Assembly: GCA_021804185.1 (NCBI GenBank) | Contig: JAJZKL010000054.1 | Coordinates: forward strand, 1-6,989 | Direction: 5' to 3' | Source: Thermoplasmata archaeon | Lineage (GTDB): Archaea; Thermoplasmatota; Thermoplasmata; Thermoplasmatales; Thermoplasmataceae | Length of the DNA stretch: 6,989 bases | Shown: piece by piece, positions 1 through 5,756 of the stretch | Numbering within the stretch: the first letter of the stretch is position 1 | Layout: the number at the start of each line of letters is the position of its first letter | Program-made: the position numbers and the translations under genes | Notes under the pieces: generated by a model | Databases searched by the model: none | The model's input: the letters and a program-made list of their open reading frames with translations, nothing else | Told to the model about the DNA's origin: nothing

Positions 1-3
1 ATT

Positions 4-23
4 CATCACCTGATGACTCATCA
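4..23. repeat. Overlapping short inverted repeats downstream of the flavoprotein gene
   Basis: CATCA-CC-TGATG (4-15) overlaps TGATGA-C-TCATCA (11-23); both have perfect arms of 5 and 6 bases. They lie 28-47 bases past the flavoprotein stop codon, so they could be a transcription-end structure or an operator belonging to a gene beyond the left edge. No gene is seen in positions 1-50. Confidence 0.3.
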
Positions 24-50
24 TTCATGTTGCAGGAGAGCTTCTTCGAT

Positions 51-1394
51 CTATTGTAACTTTCCGGTAGCATGTTTTCCAGCTATGTATCCTCCAACGA
101 TGGCCATCAACAGACCACTACCGCTGAGGTAACCTGTTGATCCGCGGCCAGAAATGCCGGCCGCTGCATCACCGACGGCATACACAGTATCGGACGTCCT
201 GACCCCAACTTCAATGGCTCTCATGAACCTGTCTGTTCTTATGCCGCCGAGGGTATGGAATAGAGCAGGGAATATTTTCGCGCAGTGTAATGGAAAAATC
301 CTGGTTTCCCTTGATGACTTTTGGAGGATACTGGTGGTAAGAAATCCCACGGATGTCTGAAGTTTTTCCTTATTAGCCCCGGTATAATCGGCAAGTTCAT
401 CAATACTGTGGCAATGTCTAAATCCTCCAACGGACTCAGTCAGGCGGAAATCCGAATAAAGATCGTACATCTCTGAATATATTCCATCTGGAATTAATTC
501 AAAGCCGAAACTACCCTCCTGGGATGAAAGTTTCGATGCAAACTCTGAATAACCTATCTTTTCTTCTGCAAATCTTGATCCTTGGCTATTTATTATGATT
601 GAACCTTTCATAACGGATTCCCATGAAATAAGAGTTCCAACCGCAGACAAGGACGAGTGTGCCTGATATGAATCCATGTTTGAAAGCTGAAGTCCAAGGT
701 CTTTCGCAATGGAAACTGCAGTCCCGTCATGAAATGTGCTTCCGAAATATTTTAGATTCACTGCATCTGGAATATATCTTGATAGAAGCCGTTTATTTGC
801 ACCGAAGCCCCCTGTAGCCACAACAAATTTCTTTGATTTCAACAACTCATCAGTACCTTCAATGACAACAGACAAACTTCCTGATACAGTGTCCTTTTTC
901 AGTTTAGCTCTTCTGCCTGTAACAATAGTCAGGTTCGGTGTATTTTCTGCTTTTTTTCTCATTGCAGTGACCAGATCCGAGCCAGACCTGCTAGCTGGAG
1001 AAACAATACTGAAGCTGGTATAGCCATAGTATTTGAACTCAGTTACAGGGATTAATTGTAGCCCAACATAATCAGCAAACCAGTCAGCGACGTTCCCGGA
1101 CTGTTTGCACAACTCCATCACAAGTTCCGGGTTTGCCTCACCGTGATTCATGCGCATTATGTCATTAAATATTTGTTCAGGAGGGAAATCAAAACCTTGC
1201 TGCAACTGAAATCTGCTGTTGGCCACTGGAAACATTCCTTGTGTTTCAAGTGTGTGCCCGCCATATACCTCCGTTCTTTCAAGTATCAGAACTTCAGATC
1301 CTGATTCCGCAGCAGAAAGACCAGCTACCAGACCTGATCCACCGGCGCCGAGGACGATAACATCAAAAGTGGATAATTCATTCTCATTGCCCAT
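51..1394 (-). CDS. FAD-dependent dehydrogenase/reductase, fumarate reductase flavoprotein-like (FAD_binding_2 family)
   Basis: A cytosolic flavoprotein of 447 residues with no signal peptide or membrane segment. Seen: the FAD-binding Rossmann motif GAGGSG at residues 16-21 with the ribose-binding Glu39; TGGFG at 194-198; HDGTA at 222-226; GSRFAEE at 272-278; HTLGG at 380-384; and the C-terminal FAD motif VGDAAAG at 407-413. This order is that of soluble fumarate reductase, tricarballylate dehydrogenase, urocanate reductase and 3-ketosteroid dehydrogenase. His246 and His380 fit the two active-site His of fumarate reductase, but by-eye alignment puts Tyr282 and Tyr422 where that enzyme has its catalytic and substrate Arg, so a plain fumarate/succinate enzyme is unlikely. 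I chose ATG 1394 because a TATA-like box lies 26 bases upstream and only ten residues precede the first strand; an in-frame GTG at 1439 would add 15 residues. It is divergent from the lyase gene and may supply an unsaturated acid to the hydratase. The family is firm; the substrate is unknown. Confidence 0.85.
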   Translation of the reverse strand: MGNENELSTFDVIVLGAGGSGLVAGLSAAESGSEVLILERTEVYGGHTLETQGMFPVANSRFQLQQGFDFPPEQIFNDIMRMNHGEANPELVMELCKQSGNVADWFADYVGLQLIPVTEFKYYGYTSFSIVSPASRSGSDLVTAMRKKAENTPNLTIVTGRRAKLKKDTVSGSLSVVIEGTDELLKSKKFVVATGGFGANKRLLSRYIPDAVNLKYFGSTFHDGTAVSIAKDLGLQLSNMDSYQAHSSLSAVGTLISWESVMKGSIIINSQGSRFAEEKIGYSEFASKLSSQEGSFGFELIPDGIYSEMYDLYSDFRLTESVGGFRHCHSIDELADYTGANKEKLQTSVGFLTTSILQKSSRETRIFPLHCAKIFPALFHTLGGIRTDRFMRAIEVGVRTSDTVYAVGDAAAGISGRGSTGYLSGSGLLMAIVGGYIAGKHATGKLQ

Positions 1395-1416
1395 ACTTTT
1401 GGATATTATTCCTTGG

Positions 1417-1430
1417 AATTTAATTCTAAT
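1417..1430 (-). promoter_or_regulatory. TATA-like promoter of the flavoprotein gene
   Basis: On the minus strand an AT-rich element reading GAATTAAATT (1426-1417) is centred about 26 bases upstream of ATG 1394, the usual archaeal distance from TATA box to transcription start. No Shine-Dalgarno sequence lies at normal spacing, so the message is probably leaderless. This is the main argument for the 1394 start over the GTG at 1439. Confidence 0.45.
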
Positions 1431-1453
1431 TTCATTCACCCCAAAAAGAGACG

Positions 1454-1460
1454 TTATATT
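1454..1460 (+). promoter_or_regulatory. TATA-like promoter of the lyase gene
   Basis: TTATATT is centred 24 bases upstream of ATG 1481. The sequence between contains no Shine-Dalgarno motif, so transcription probably starts at or next to the ATG. This spacing excludes the upstream TTG codon at 1463 as the start, because it would lie before the predicted transcript. Confidence 0.5.
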
Positions 1461-1480
1461 CCTTGTTCAGATTACAACAC

Positions 1481-2296
1481 ATGTCACTGATTGATATTAT
1501 CAAAAATGAAACTATACTTGCTCCCGGTGTATACGATCCCCTTTCGGCCCTGATTGCACAAAAGGCGGGATTCAAAGCTCTTTATCTCAGTGGTGCCAGT
1601 ATATCATATACTTATTTGGGGATGCAAGATCTATCATTCACTAATCTCACAGATGTAGAGAGCGCACTGCGCAGAATTAAGAATCGTGTGGATGTGCCCA
1701 TCATCTGCGATGCCGACACCGGATACGGAAATGAGGATAATGTTGCATACACTGTAAGAGTTCTCGAGAGGTCTGGGGCTTCCGCCATACAGTTAGAAGA
1801 TCAGAATTCTCCTAAGAGATGCGGCCATCTTGCAGGAAAGGAAATCATACCTGCCCAGGAAATGGTCCTGAAGATCAAGACAGCCGTTGCAGCAAGGAGA
1901 GATGCTGCGATAATTGCTAGAACTGATGCAATAACTGTATCTGGAATTGAAGAGGCTATTTTCAGAGCTAATATGTATATGGATGCAGGTGCTGATATAG
2001 CGTTTGTGGAATCCCCCAGGAATAAGGAGGAAGTGAACAGGATTGCCAGAGAGGTTCAGGGCTTAAAACTCATCAATATGGTGGAGGGGGGAAAGACACC
2101 AATAATGGATTTCAAGGACCTCAGGAGTATTGGATTCAATATTGTTATTTTCCCGGGATCCGCCGTCAGGACTGTGACATACGCCATGGAAAATCTTTTC
2201 CGAACCCTTTATGACACCGGTTCAACCACTGCTTACAGGGATAGAATGCTTGATTTCAATCAGCTCCAGGACATTCTTCGACTGCAAATGAAATAA
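1481..2296 (+). CDS. Isocitrate lyase/PEP mutase superfamily C-C lyase (2,3-dimethylmalate lyase- or methylisocitrate lyase-like)
   Basis: A cytosolic Mg-dependent TIM-barrel lyase of 271 residues, close to the usual 280-300. It should cleave a 2-hydroxy (or 2-hydroxy-tri-) carboxylate to pyruvate or glyoxylate plus another acid. Seen: PGVYDPLSA at 15-23; the substrate-binding YLSGAS at 35-40; metal-binding DADTGYGN at 77-84; EDQ at 106-108; the catalytic loop KRCGHLAGK at 112-120 with Cys114 as general acid, marking a lyase rather than PEP mutase; ARTDA at 146-150; and NMVEGGKTP at 199-207. The EGG in the last motif differs from the EFG I recall for E. coli PrpB and looks closer to the dimethylmalate lyase, oxaloacetate hydrolase and decarboxylase groups. 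ATG 1481 is preferred over TTG 1463 because of the TATA spacing. The gene converges with the hydratase operon, which would make its substrate. Superfamily and lyase chemistry are firm; the substrate is inferred. Confidence 0.88.
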   Translation: MSLIDIIKNETILAPGVYDPLSALIAQKAGFKALYLSGASISYTYLGMQDLSFTNLTDVESALRRIKNRVDVPIICDADTGYGNEDNVAYTVRVLERSGASAIQLEDQNSPKRCGHLAGKEIIPAQEMVLKIKTAVAARRDAAIIARTDAITVSGIEEAIFRANMYMDAGADIAFVESPRNKEEVNRIAREVQGLKLINMVEGGKTPIMDFKDLRSIGFNIVIFPGSAVRTVTYAMENLFRTLYDTGSTTAYRDRMLDFNQLQDILRLQMK

Positions 2297-2301
2297 AAAA
2301 A
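2295..2301 (-). terminator. T-run terminator for the amidohydrolase-hydratase operon
   Basis: Read on the minus strand, seven T residues follow the stop codon of the LeuD-like gene by about 18-24 bases, inside an AT-rich stretch with no clear hairpin. Archaeal RNA polymerase stops at such T-runs. The run overlaps the stop codon (2294-2296) of the convergent lyase gene, so the two transcripts would overlap at their 3' ends. Confidence 0.5.
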
Positions 2302-2318
2302 TTCATAAATCGACAAAT

Positions 2319-2837
2319 TTAGTCCCAGAAAGGAGACAGATCAAGAAGACCTTTCTTCTTCAGTACCTCGATGATTCCGCCCGAATCCAAGATTTCCAGC
2401 AGGAATAAGGGTAGAGGCTTAAAATTGATGACTTCTCCGGTTGCAGCCGTTACCGCTCCCCGGTCAAGGTCAACAGAAATTCTATCCCCCTCGGATACAC
2501 TGGACCTGATACCCGGCACTGTTGCAATGGGTAGGCCGAAATTGACGGAATTTCTGAGAAACAGGCCGTTAACTGATTCTGCAATAACGCACGAAATACC
2601 CAGTCCCTTTAGGTTCGCAGCTGCAGGTCTTGAAGACCCCATGCCAAAATTTCTGCCGGCAACCAGAATATCTCCTGCTTGAACCATTTCAGCCCAGCCA
2701 GGTCTATTTGCCCACATGGTGTATCTAGGTCTCTCGTTCTCAGAAACTGTGTAGCATATGTGCGGGTACATCAGGTCAGTGTTTATGTTATCGCCAAAGA
2801 CCCAGGCTTTTCCAACATATCTGTGATCAGTTGACAT
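2319..2837 (-). CDS. Aconitase-family hydro-lyase, small (swivel) subunit, LeuD-like
   Basis: A 172-residue swivel-domain subunit, normal LeuD length, that would pair with the upstream large subunit to hydrate or dehydrate a branched dicarboxylate. Seen: VFGDNINTD at 13-21, the family's entry motif; GDILVAGRNFGMGSSR at 55-70, the phosphate/carboxylate-binding loop; FLRNSVNFGLP at 93-103. Two departures stand out. The residue after GSSR is Pro71, where isopropylmalate isomerase and homoaconitase usually have Glu (GSSRE). The substrate-recognition loop after YP reads HICYT, matching neither the YLVY-type loop of isopropylmalate isomerase nor the YLRT-type loop of homoaconitase. The gene overlaps the large subunit gene by 11 bp, and a weak GGTGG lies 8 bases before its ATG, so translation is probably coupled. 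A leucine or homoaconitate role is less likely than a catabolic hydratase such as a dimethylmaleate hydratase-type enzyme. Confidence 0.88.
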   Translation of the reverse strand: MSTDHRYVGKAWVFGDNINTDLMYPHICYTVSENERPRYTMWANRPGWAEMVQAGDILVAGRNFGMGSSRPAAANLKGLGISCVIAESVNGLFLRNSVNFGLPIATVPGIRSSVSEGDRISVDLDRGAVTAATGEVINFKPLPLFLLEILDSGGIIEVLKKKGLLDLSPFWD

Positions 2838-4122
2838 CTCTGGCCACCCTCAGGTATTTTCTTGGATCCGTTATTCTGCTTTCAATTGCGGAGGCGGCCA
2901 CAGTTGCAGAGGATGCAAGATATATACTTGCGCTTCTAGATCCCATTCTGCCCTTGAAATTCCTAGTGGTTGAGGTTATGCCAACTTCATTGTCCCCAAG
3001 CAAACCCATATGTCCACCGAAGCATGATCCACAAGTGGCGTTTGTAACTATGCCTCCTGCTTCAGTTATTTCTTTAACATATCCAAGTTCAAGCGCCTGC
3101 CTGTAAATCTCCTGGGTGGCAGGGGTGACTACTAGTCTTGTGTCCCTGCTTATCTTTCTTCCCTTTAGTATCCTAGCGGCAATTTCCAGATCATGGAGCC
3201 TGCCATTTGCGCATGATCCTATGGTCGCCTGGTCAATATGGATGTCCCCCAAATCAGCCACCGCCCTGATATTCCTGGAAACAAAATCCGGCAAAGCTAC
3301 CATGGGCTCCAGATTGGACAGGTTTATGTCATATTCGGATTTGTAGGTCGCATCTGGTTCAGGCTCAATCTTTCCATGGGACGGTAAACCTTTTTCTTCC
3401 ATATACTTCTGCAGCACGCTGTCATAAGGGAACACAACGAATTCAGCCCCTAATTCAGCGCACATTGTTGAAATCACAGCTCTTTCATCGATTGATAGAC
3501 TTTCAATGCCGGTTCCATGAAACTCTATGTTCTGGTCTGTTGCATCTCCAATATCCTGGGCCATCTTAAGGAAAACATCCTTTGCCTCAGTTCCAAGCGG
3601 CAGCTTACCATTTAGGTTAACCTTTATGGTGTTGCCCACAATGTACCACGTCTCCCCCGTACAAAGCACCTGCATCAGTTCCGGCATGCCTAACCCACGC
3701 CCCAGAGAATTATAGGCTCCCATGGCAATCGTATGGGAATCTGTGTTTGCTATAATCATACCTGGTCTGATGAAACCTTCCTGGGCCAGAAGAGCATGAG
3801 ATATTCCGCCCCTTCCGTAATCATAAAAGTTCTTGACGCCCCATCTTTGAACCAACTTTCTGATCTTTCTGTTTCCGTCAGCAACATCGGTAGTAGGGGC
3901 AGGCACAAGATGGTCGAAGATTATTGCCACTTTGTCAGGATCGAAAACAGACTTTGGGGGGTTTCTGAGGAATTCCGGGTGTAGGCCCGCCATATCCAGA
4001 AGCACGGCGAAATCCACCTTGACCCTTACTATGTCTCCAGGCTCTATTTTCCCTGACTTATTAACCGAGTGTAAATAGAGTATCTTCTCAATAATGTTCA
4101 TACCGTGAACCCACTGCGTCAC
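2827..4122 (-). CDS. Aconitase-family hydro-lyase, large 4Fe-4S subunit, LeuC-like
   Basis: A 431-residue catalytic subunit, about the length of archaeal LeuC/homoaconitase large subunits. Seen: GMNIIEKIL at 7-15 (family start GMTxxEKIL); NTDSHT at 126-131; TGETWY at 155-160; IGSCANGR at 301-308; CGSC at 364-367; STTRNFKGRMG at 384-394. Cys304, Cys364 and Cys367 are spaced 60 and 3, the spacing of the 4Fe-4S ligands in E. coli LeuC, so the cluster should be intact. GTG 4122 overlaps the amidohydrolase stop as GTGA, a coupling arrangement; ATG 4101 is an alternative that would start at the family's own GM motif. It forms one enzyme with the LeuD-like subunit next downstream. No leucine genes are present; the neighbours are a cyclic amidohydrolase and a convergent C-C lyase, which suggests that it hydrates an unsaturated dicarboxylate in a degradative route. 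Aconitate-type or isopropylmalate-type substrates remain possible. Confidence 0.9.
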   Translation of the reverse strand: MTQWVHGMNIIEKILYLHSVNKSGKIEPGDIVRVKVDFAVLLDMAGLHPEFLRNPPKSVFDPDKVAIIFDHLVPAPTTDVADGNRKIRKLVQRWGVKNFYDYGRGGISHALLAQEGFIRPGMIIANTDSHTIAMGAYNSLGRGLGMPELMQVLCTGETWYIVGNTIKVNLNGKLPLGTEAKDVFLKMAQDIGDATDQNIEFHGTGIESLSIDERAVISTMCAELGAEFVVFPYDSVLQKYMEEKGLPSHGKIEPEPDATYKSEYDINLSNLEPMVALPDFVSRNIRAVADLGDIHIDQATIGSCANGRLHDLEIAARILKGRKISRDTRLVVTPATQEIYRQALELGYVKEITEAGGIVTNATCGSCFGGHMGLLGDNEVGITSTTRNFKGRMGSRSASIYLASSATVAASAIESRITDPRKYLRVARDVN

Positions 4123-5558
4123 GCGACTGGTCTTTTTATATACTCACCCAGAGGATCACCAAACTTTCCGTCTGAATAGGTGACGTTGCCTCTCAGTATT
4201 GTATACTCCGGTTGACCATACAGTTCGAGCCCTTCAAATGGGGTGAAATCTTGTGCCGAATGCAGGTCCTGATATCTTATTTTTCTCTTCTTATTAATAT
4301 CAAGAATAACCAGATCGCCATCAAAGCCTAATGCAATATCCCCTTTTCTCCCATATAGAGAATGGACCCTGGCGGGATTTGCTGTTATCAGTGATGCAAG
4401 TTTCTCCAGTGGTATCTTTCTCTCGACGTAGCCCCCGGTAATTATTGCAGGGAGCAACAGTTCTGTGGCGCCATAGCCATTCTCTGCCGTCCATAACTCA
4501 TTGCCCTTTCTGGATTCTTCTATGGCTGCGTGGTCTGATCCGACGGTGTTGATCATACCATCAATTATACCTTTCCACAGAAAATCTCTGTCGTCTCCAG
4601 ATCTTATGGGCGGATTAACCTTTCCATGTATCCCAGCATCGGAATTCACGGTTAATGTGAGGTGGGAAGGAGTTGTTTCTACATACACATCGACGTCCGG
4701 GAACTGGCGTTTCATTTCATTAATTGTTTCAAGGGCTAATCGGCTGCTTACATGAAGCAAGTTAATGGGGCAGTGAGTTTCATGGGCAAGTTCGAAGGCT
4801 TCAATTATGGCTATGCGTTCAGAACTGGGAGGTCTGGCCTTGCTGTATGCCTGAAGAGGATTCAGTTTCTCCCTGTCCATCTCTTCTCTTGTTTTTTCTA
4901 GGTTTATCCTTATGATTTCGGCGTCTTCTGCATGAATGCTTAATCTTACGTTGCCGTAATTTTCATTTACTTCTGAAATCTTTTTCATTATGTTGTACAT
5001 GTGACCAAGATCGTACGGCTCATCAGAAAGAAGATATTCTTTCTCCACGGAACCTTTCTTAACCTCACTCTTGAGGTTGAGACCCTTGTAGAACATGTAG
5101 TACTTGAATGTCGACACTCCGTTCTTGGAGACAAGCTCAGGGATTTCCTCAACGTGCTTCTTCAGTATAGGGGCAAGATTAAAACCGTAATCCGTGTAAA
5201 AATTACCCGCCGATTGTTCAAGCACCTTCTTGAAGAGAGATGAATATGGCTCGGAAGTATTCATATAGTTCTTCCCAGAACGAAAATAACTCAGTATTGT
5301 AGTAACTCCACCGGCTGCTGCACTGGCGGACTCAGATCTCGCATCATCTGAAAATGGGCGGTAAATTCCCACATGAAAGTGAGAATCAACTACTCCAGGA
5401 AACACATACTTGTTTCCAGCATCGATCACTTTCTTTGCATCATTATTTATGTGATCGGCAATGGCGACGAATTTTCCGGCCTCAATACCAATATCTGCTT
5501 TCCTGACACCTTTGCCCGGAAAAACAACGTGACCGTTTCTCACTATTAGGTCCATCAT
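4119..5558 (-). CDS. Hydantoinase/dihydropyrimidinase-like cyclic amidohydrolase
   Basis: A 479-residue cytosolic amidohydrolase that should hydrolyse a cyclic amide bond (hydantoin, dihydropyrimidine, cyclic imide or lactam) with a binuclear metal centre. Seen: DSHFH with His60 and His62; AAAGGVTT at 80-87; TFKYYMFYKG at 150-159, where Lys152 should be the carboxylated metal bridge and Tyr157 the carbonyl-binding Tyr; HAED with His209; LLHVSS with His269; TTPSHL at 295-300; KVNPPIR at 313-319; GSDHA with Asp342; and GDLVILD near the C-terminal small domain. All metal ligands are present. H60/H62/K152 match the spacing in D-hydantoinase, but K152 to H209 is about 24 residues longer, so the loop beside the active site is extended. 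ATG 5558 (or ATG 5555) lies right at the expected transcript start. It is the first gene of the operon. No carbamoylase or half-amidase gene is visible, so the second step is missing here or not needed. Dihydroorotase is unlikely. Confidence 0.88.
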   Translation of the reverse strand: MMDLIVRNGHVVFPGKGVRKADIGIEAGKFVAIADHINNDAKKVIDAGNKYVFPGVVDSHFHVGIYRPFSDDARSESASAAAGGVTTILSYFRSGKNYMNTSEPYSSLFKKVLEQSAGNFYTDYGFNLAPILKKHVEEIPELVSKNGVSTFKYYMFYKGLNLKSEVKKGSVEKEYLLSDEPYDLGHMYNIMKKISEVNENYGNVRLSIHAEDAEIIRINLEKTREEMDREKLNPLQAYSKARPPSSERIAIIEAFELAHETHCPINLLHVSSRLALETINEMKRQFPDVDVYVETTPSHLTLTVNSDAGIHGKVNPPIRSGDDRDFLWKGIIDGMINTVGSDHAAIEESRKGNELWTAENGYGATELLLPAIITGGYVERKIPLEKLASLITANPARVHSLYGRKGDIALGFDGDLVILDINKKRKIRYQDLHSAQDFTPFEGLELYGQPEYTILRGNVTYSDGKFGDPLGEYIKRPVA

Positions 5559-5576
5559 AAGTAGTCATGGGTTGGT

Positions 5577-5588
5577 AATTTTTTAACC
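5577..5588 (-). promoter_or_regulatory. Promoter of the amidohydrolase-hydratase operon
   Basis: On the minus strand GG followed by TTAAAAAATT (5586-5577) is centred about 24 bases upstream of ATG 5558 and 27 upstream of the adjacent ATG 5555. This is a good archaeal TATA box with a purine-rich flank where TFB would bind. There is no Shine-Dalgarno motif between, so the first gene of the operon is probably leaderless. Confidence 0.6.
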
Positions 5589-5621
5589 TTTGCTCATATT
5601 ATTTTCAGATTTTTTTCACGG

Positions 5622-5636
5622 TATTATGCCATAATA
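5622..5636. promoter_or_regulatory. Perfect 15-bp palindrome, candidate operator
   Basis: TATTATG-C-CATAATA has perfect 7-bp arms around one central base. It lies 64-78 bases upstream of the amidohydrolase ATG, outside the core promoter, where an archaeal activator or a dimeric regulator could bind. Its arms are too short and AT-rich to make a convincing terminator hairpin. No regulator gene is in the window. Confidence 0.4.
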
Positions 5637-5698
5637 AGAACGCATCCTTTTATACAAATTATACTTTGAAGCCTGTCAATCGATAATATGGTTTACAG

Positions 5699-5745
5699 AG
5701 AAAAATTCAGCCTACAATTAAGTTAAAATTTATATGCAAAATAGA
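5699..5745 (-). terminator. Probable T-rich termination region of the glycanase-like gene
   Basis: Downstream of the TAA stop at 5757-5759, the minus strand carries several short T-runs (four to five T each, including ATTTTG, ATTTTA and AATTTTTC) and no strong hairpin. This suits archaeal termination on T-rich DNA and suggests that the gene is transcribed separately from the amidohydrolase operon. The evidence is compositional only. Confidence 0.3.
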
Positions 5746-5756
5746 AAGTATGGTTA

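Larger units (their letters stand above)
1407..1465. promoter_or_regulatory. Candidate operator sites shared by the divergent promoters
   Basis: The 9-base word TATTCCTTG occurs at 1407-1415 and again, in the same orientation, at 1457-1465, exactly 50 bp apart. The first copy is part of an inverted repeat, ATTCC-TT-GGAAT (1408-1419), which touches the TATA element of the flavoprotein gene. The second copy overlaps the TATA element of the lyase gene. That placement would suit one regulator controlling both genes. The words are short and AT-rich, so chance is not excluded. Confidence 0.3.
5559..5756. other. AT-rich intergenic region between the operon start and the glycanase gene
   Basis: This 198-bp stretch carries the operon promoter at its left end, a perfect palindrome in the middle and T-runs on the minus strand near the right end. 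Two tiny reading frames on the plus strand, MVYREKFSLQLS (5688-5726) and one starting at ATG 5750 (7 codons), each follow an AT-rich TATA-like stretch, but neither looks like a protein family. I see no tRNA or other structured RNA. Confidence 0.6.

Noticed and set aside
1..30. Possible C/D-box small RNA on the minus strand (ATGATGA and GTGATGA resemble box C and C')
   Set aside because: The two boxes are only 8 bases apart and there is no CTGA box D at a usable spacing, so no guide RNA can be built.
1395..1439. Start of the flavoprotein at GTG 1439, adding 15 residues
   Set aside because: The TATA-like box at 1417-1426 would lie inside the coding region, the extra residues precede the FAD fold with no family match, and no Shine-Dalgarno site is present. 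It remains a possible alternative.
1463..1480. Start of the lyase at TTG 1463
   Set aside because: It lies only about 6 bases after the TATA element, upstream of the expected transcript start; ATG 1481 fits better.
2319..4122. Leucine biosynthesis locus (leuC/leuD)
   Set aside because: No isopropylmalate synthase or dehydrogenase is nearby, and the substrate loop and GSSR-P motif do not fit; neighbours are degradative-type enzymes.
4119..5558. Dihydroorotase of pyrimidine synthesis
   Set aside because: The K152/Tyr157 arrangement, length and small C-terminal domain fit hydantoinase-type enzymes better, and no pyr genes are adjacent.
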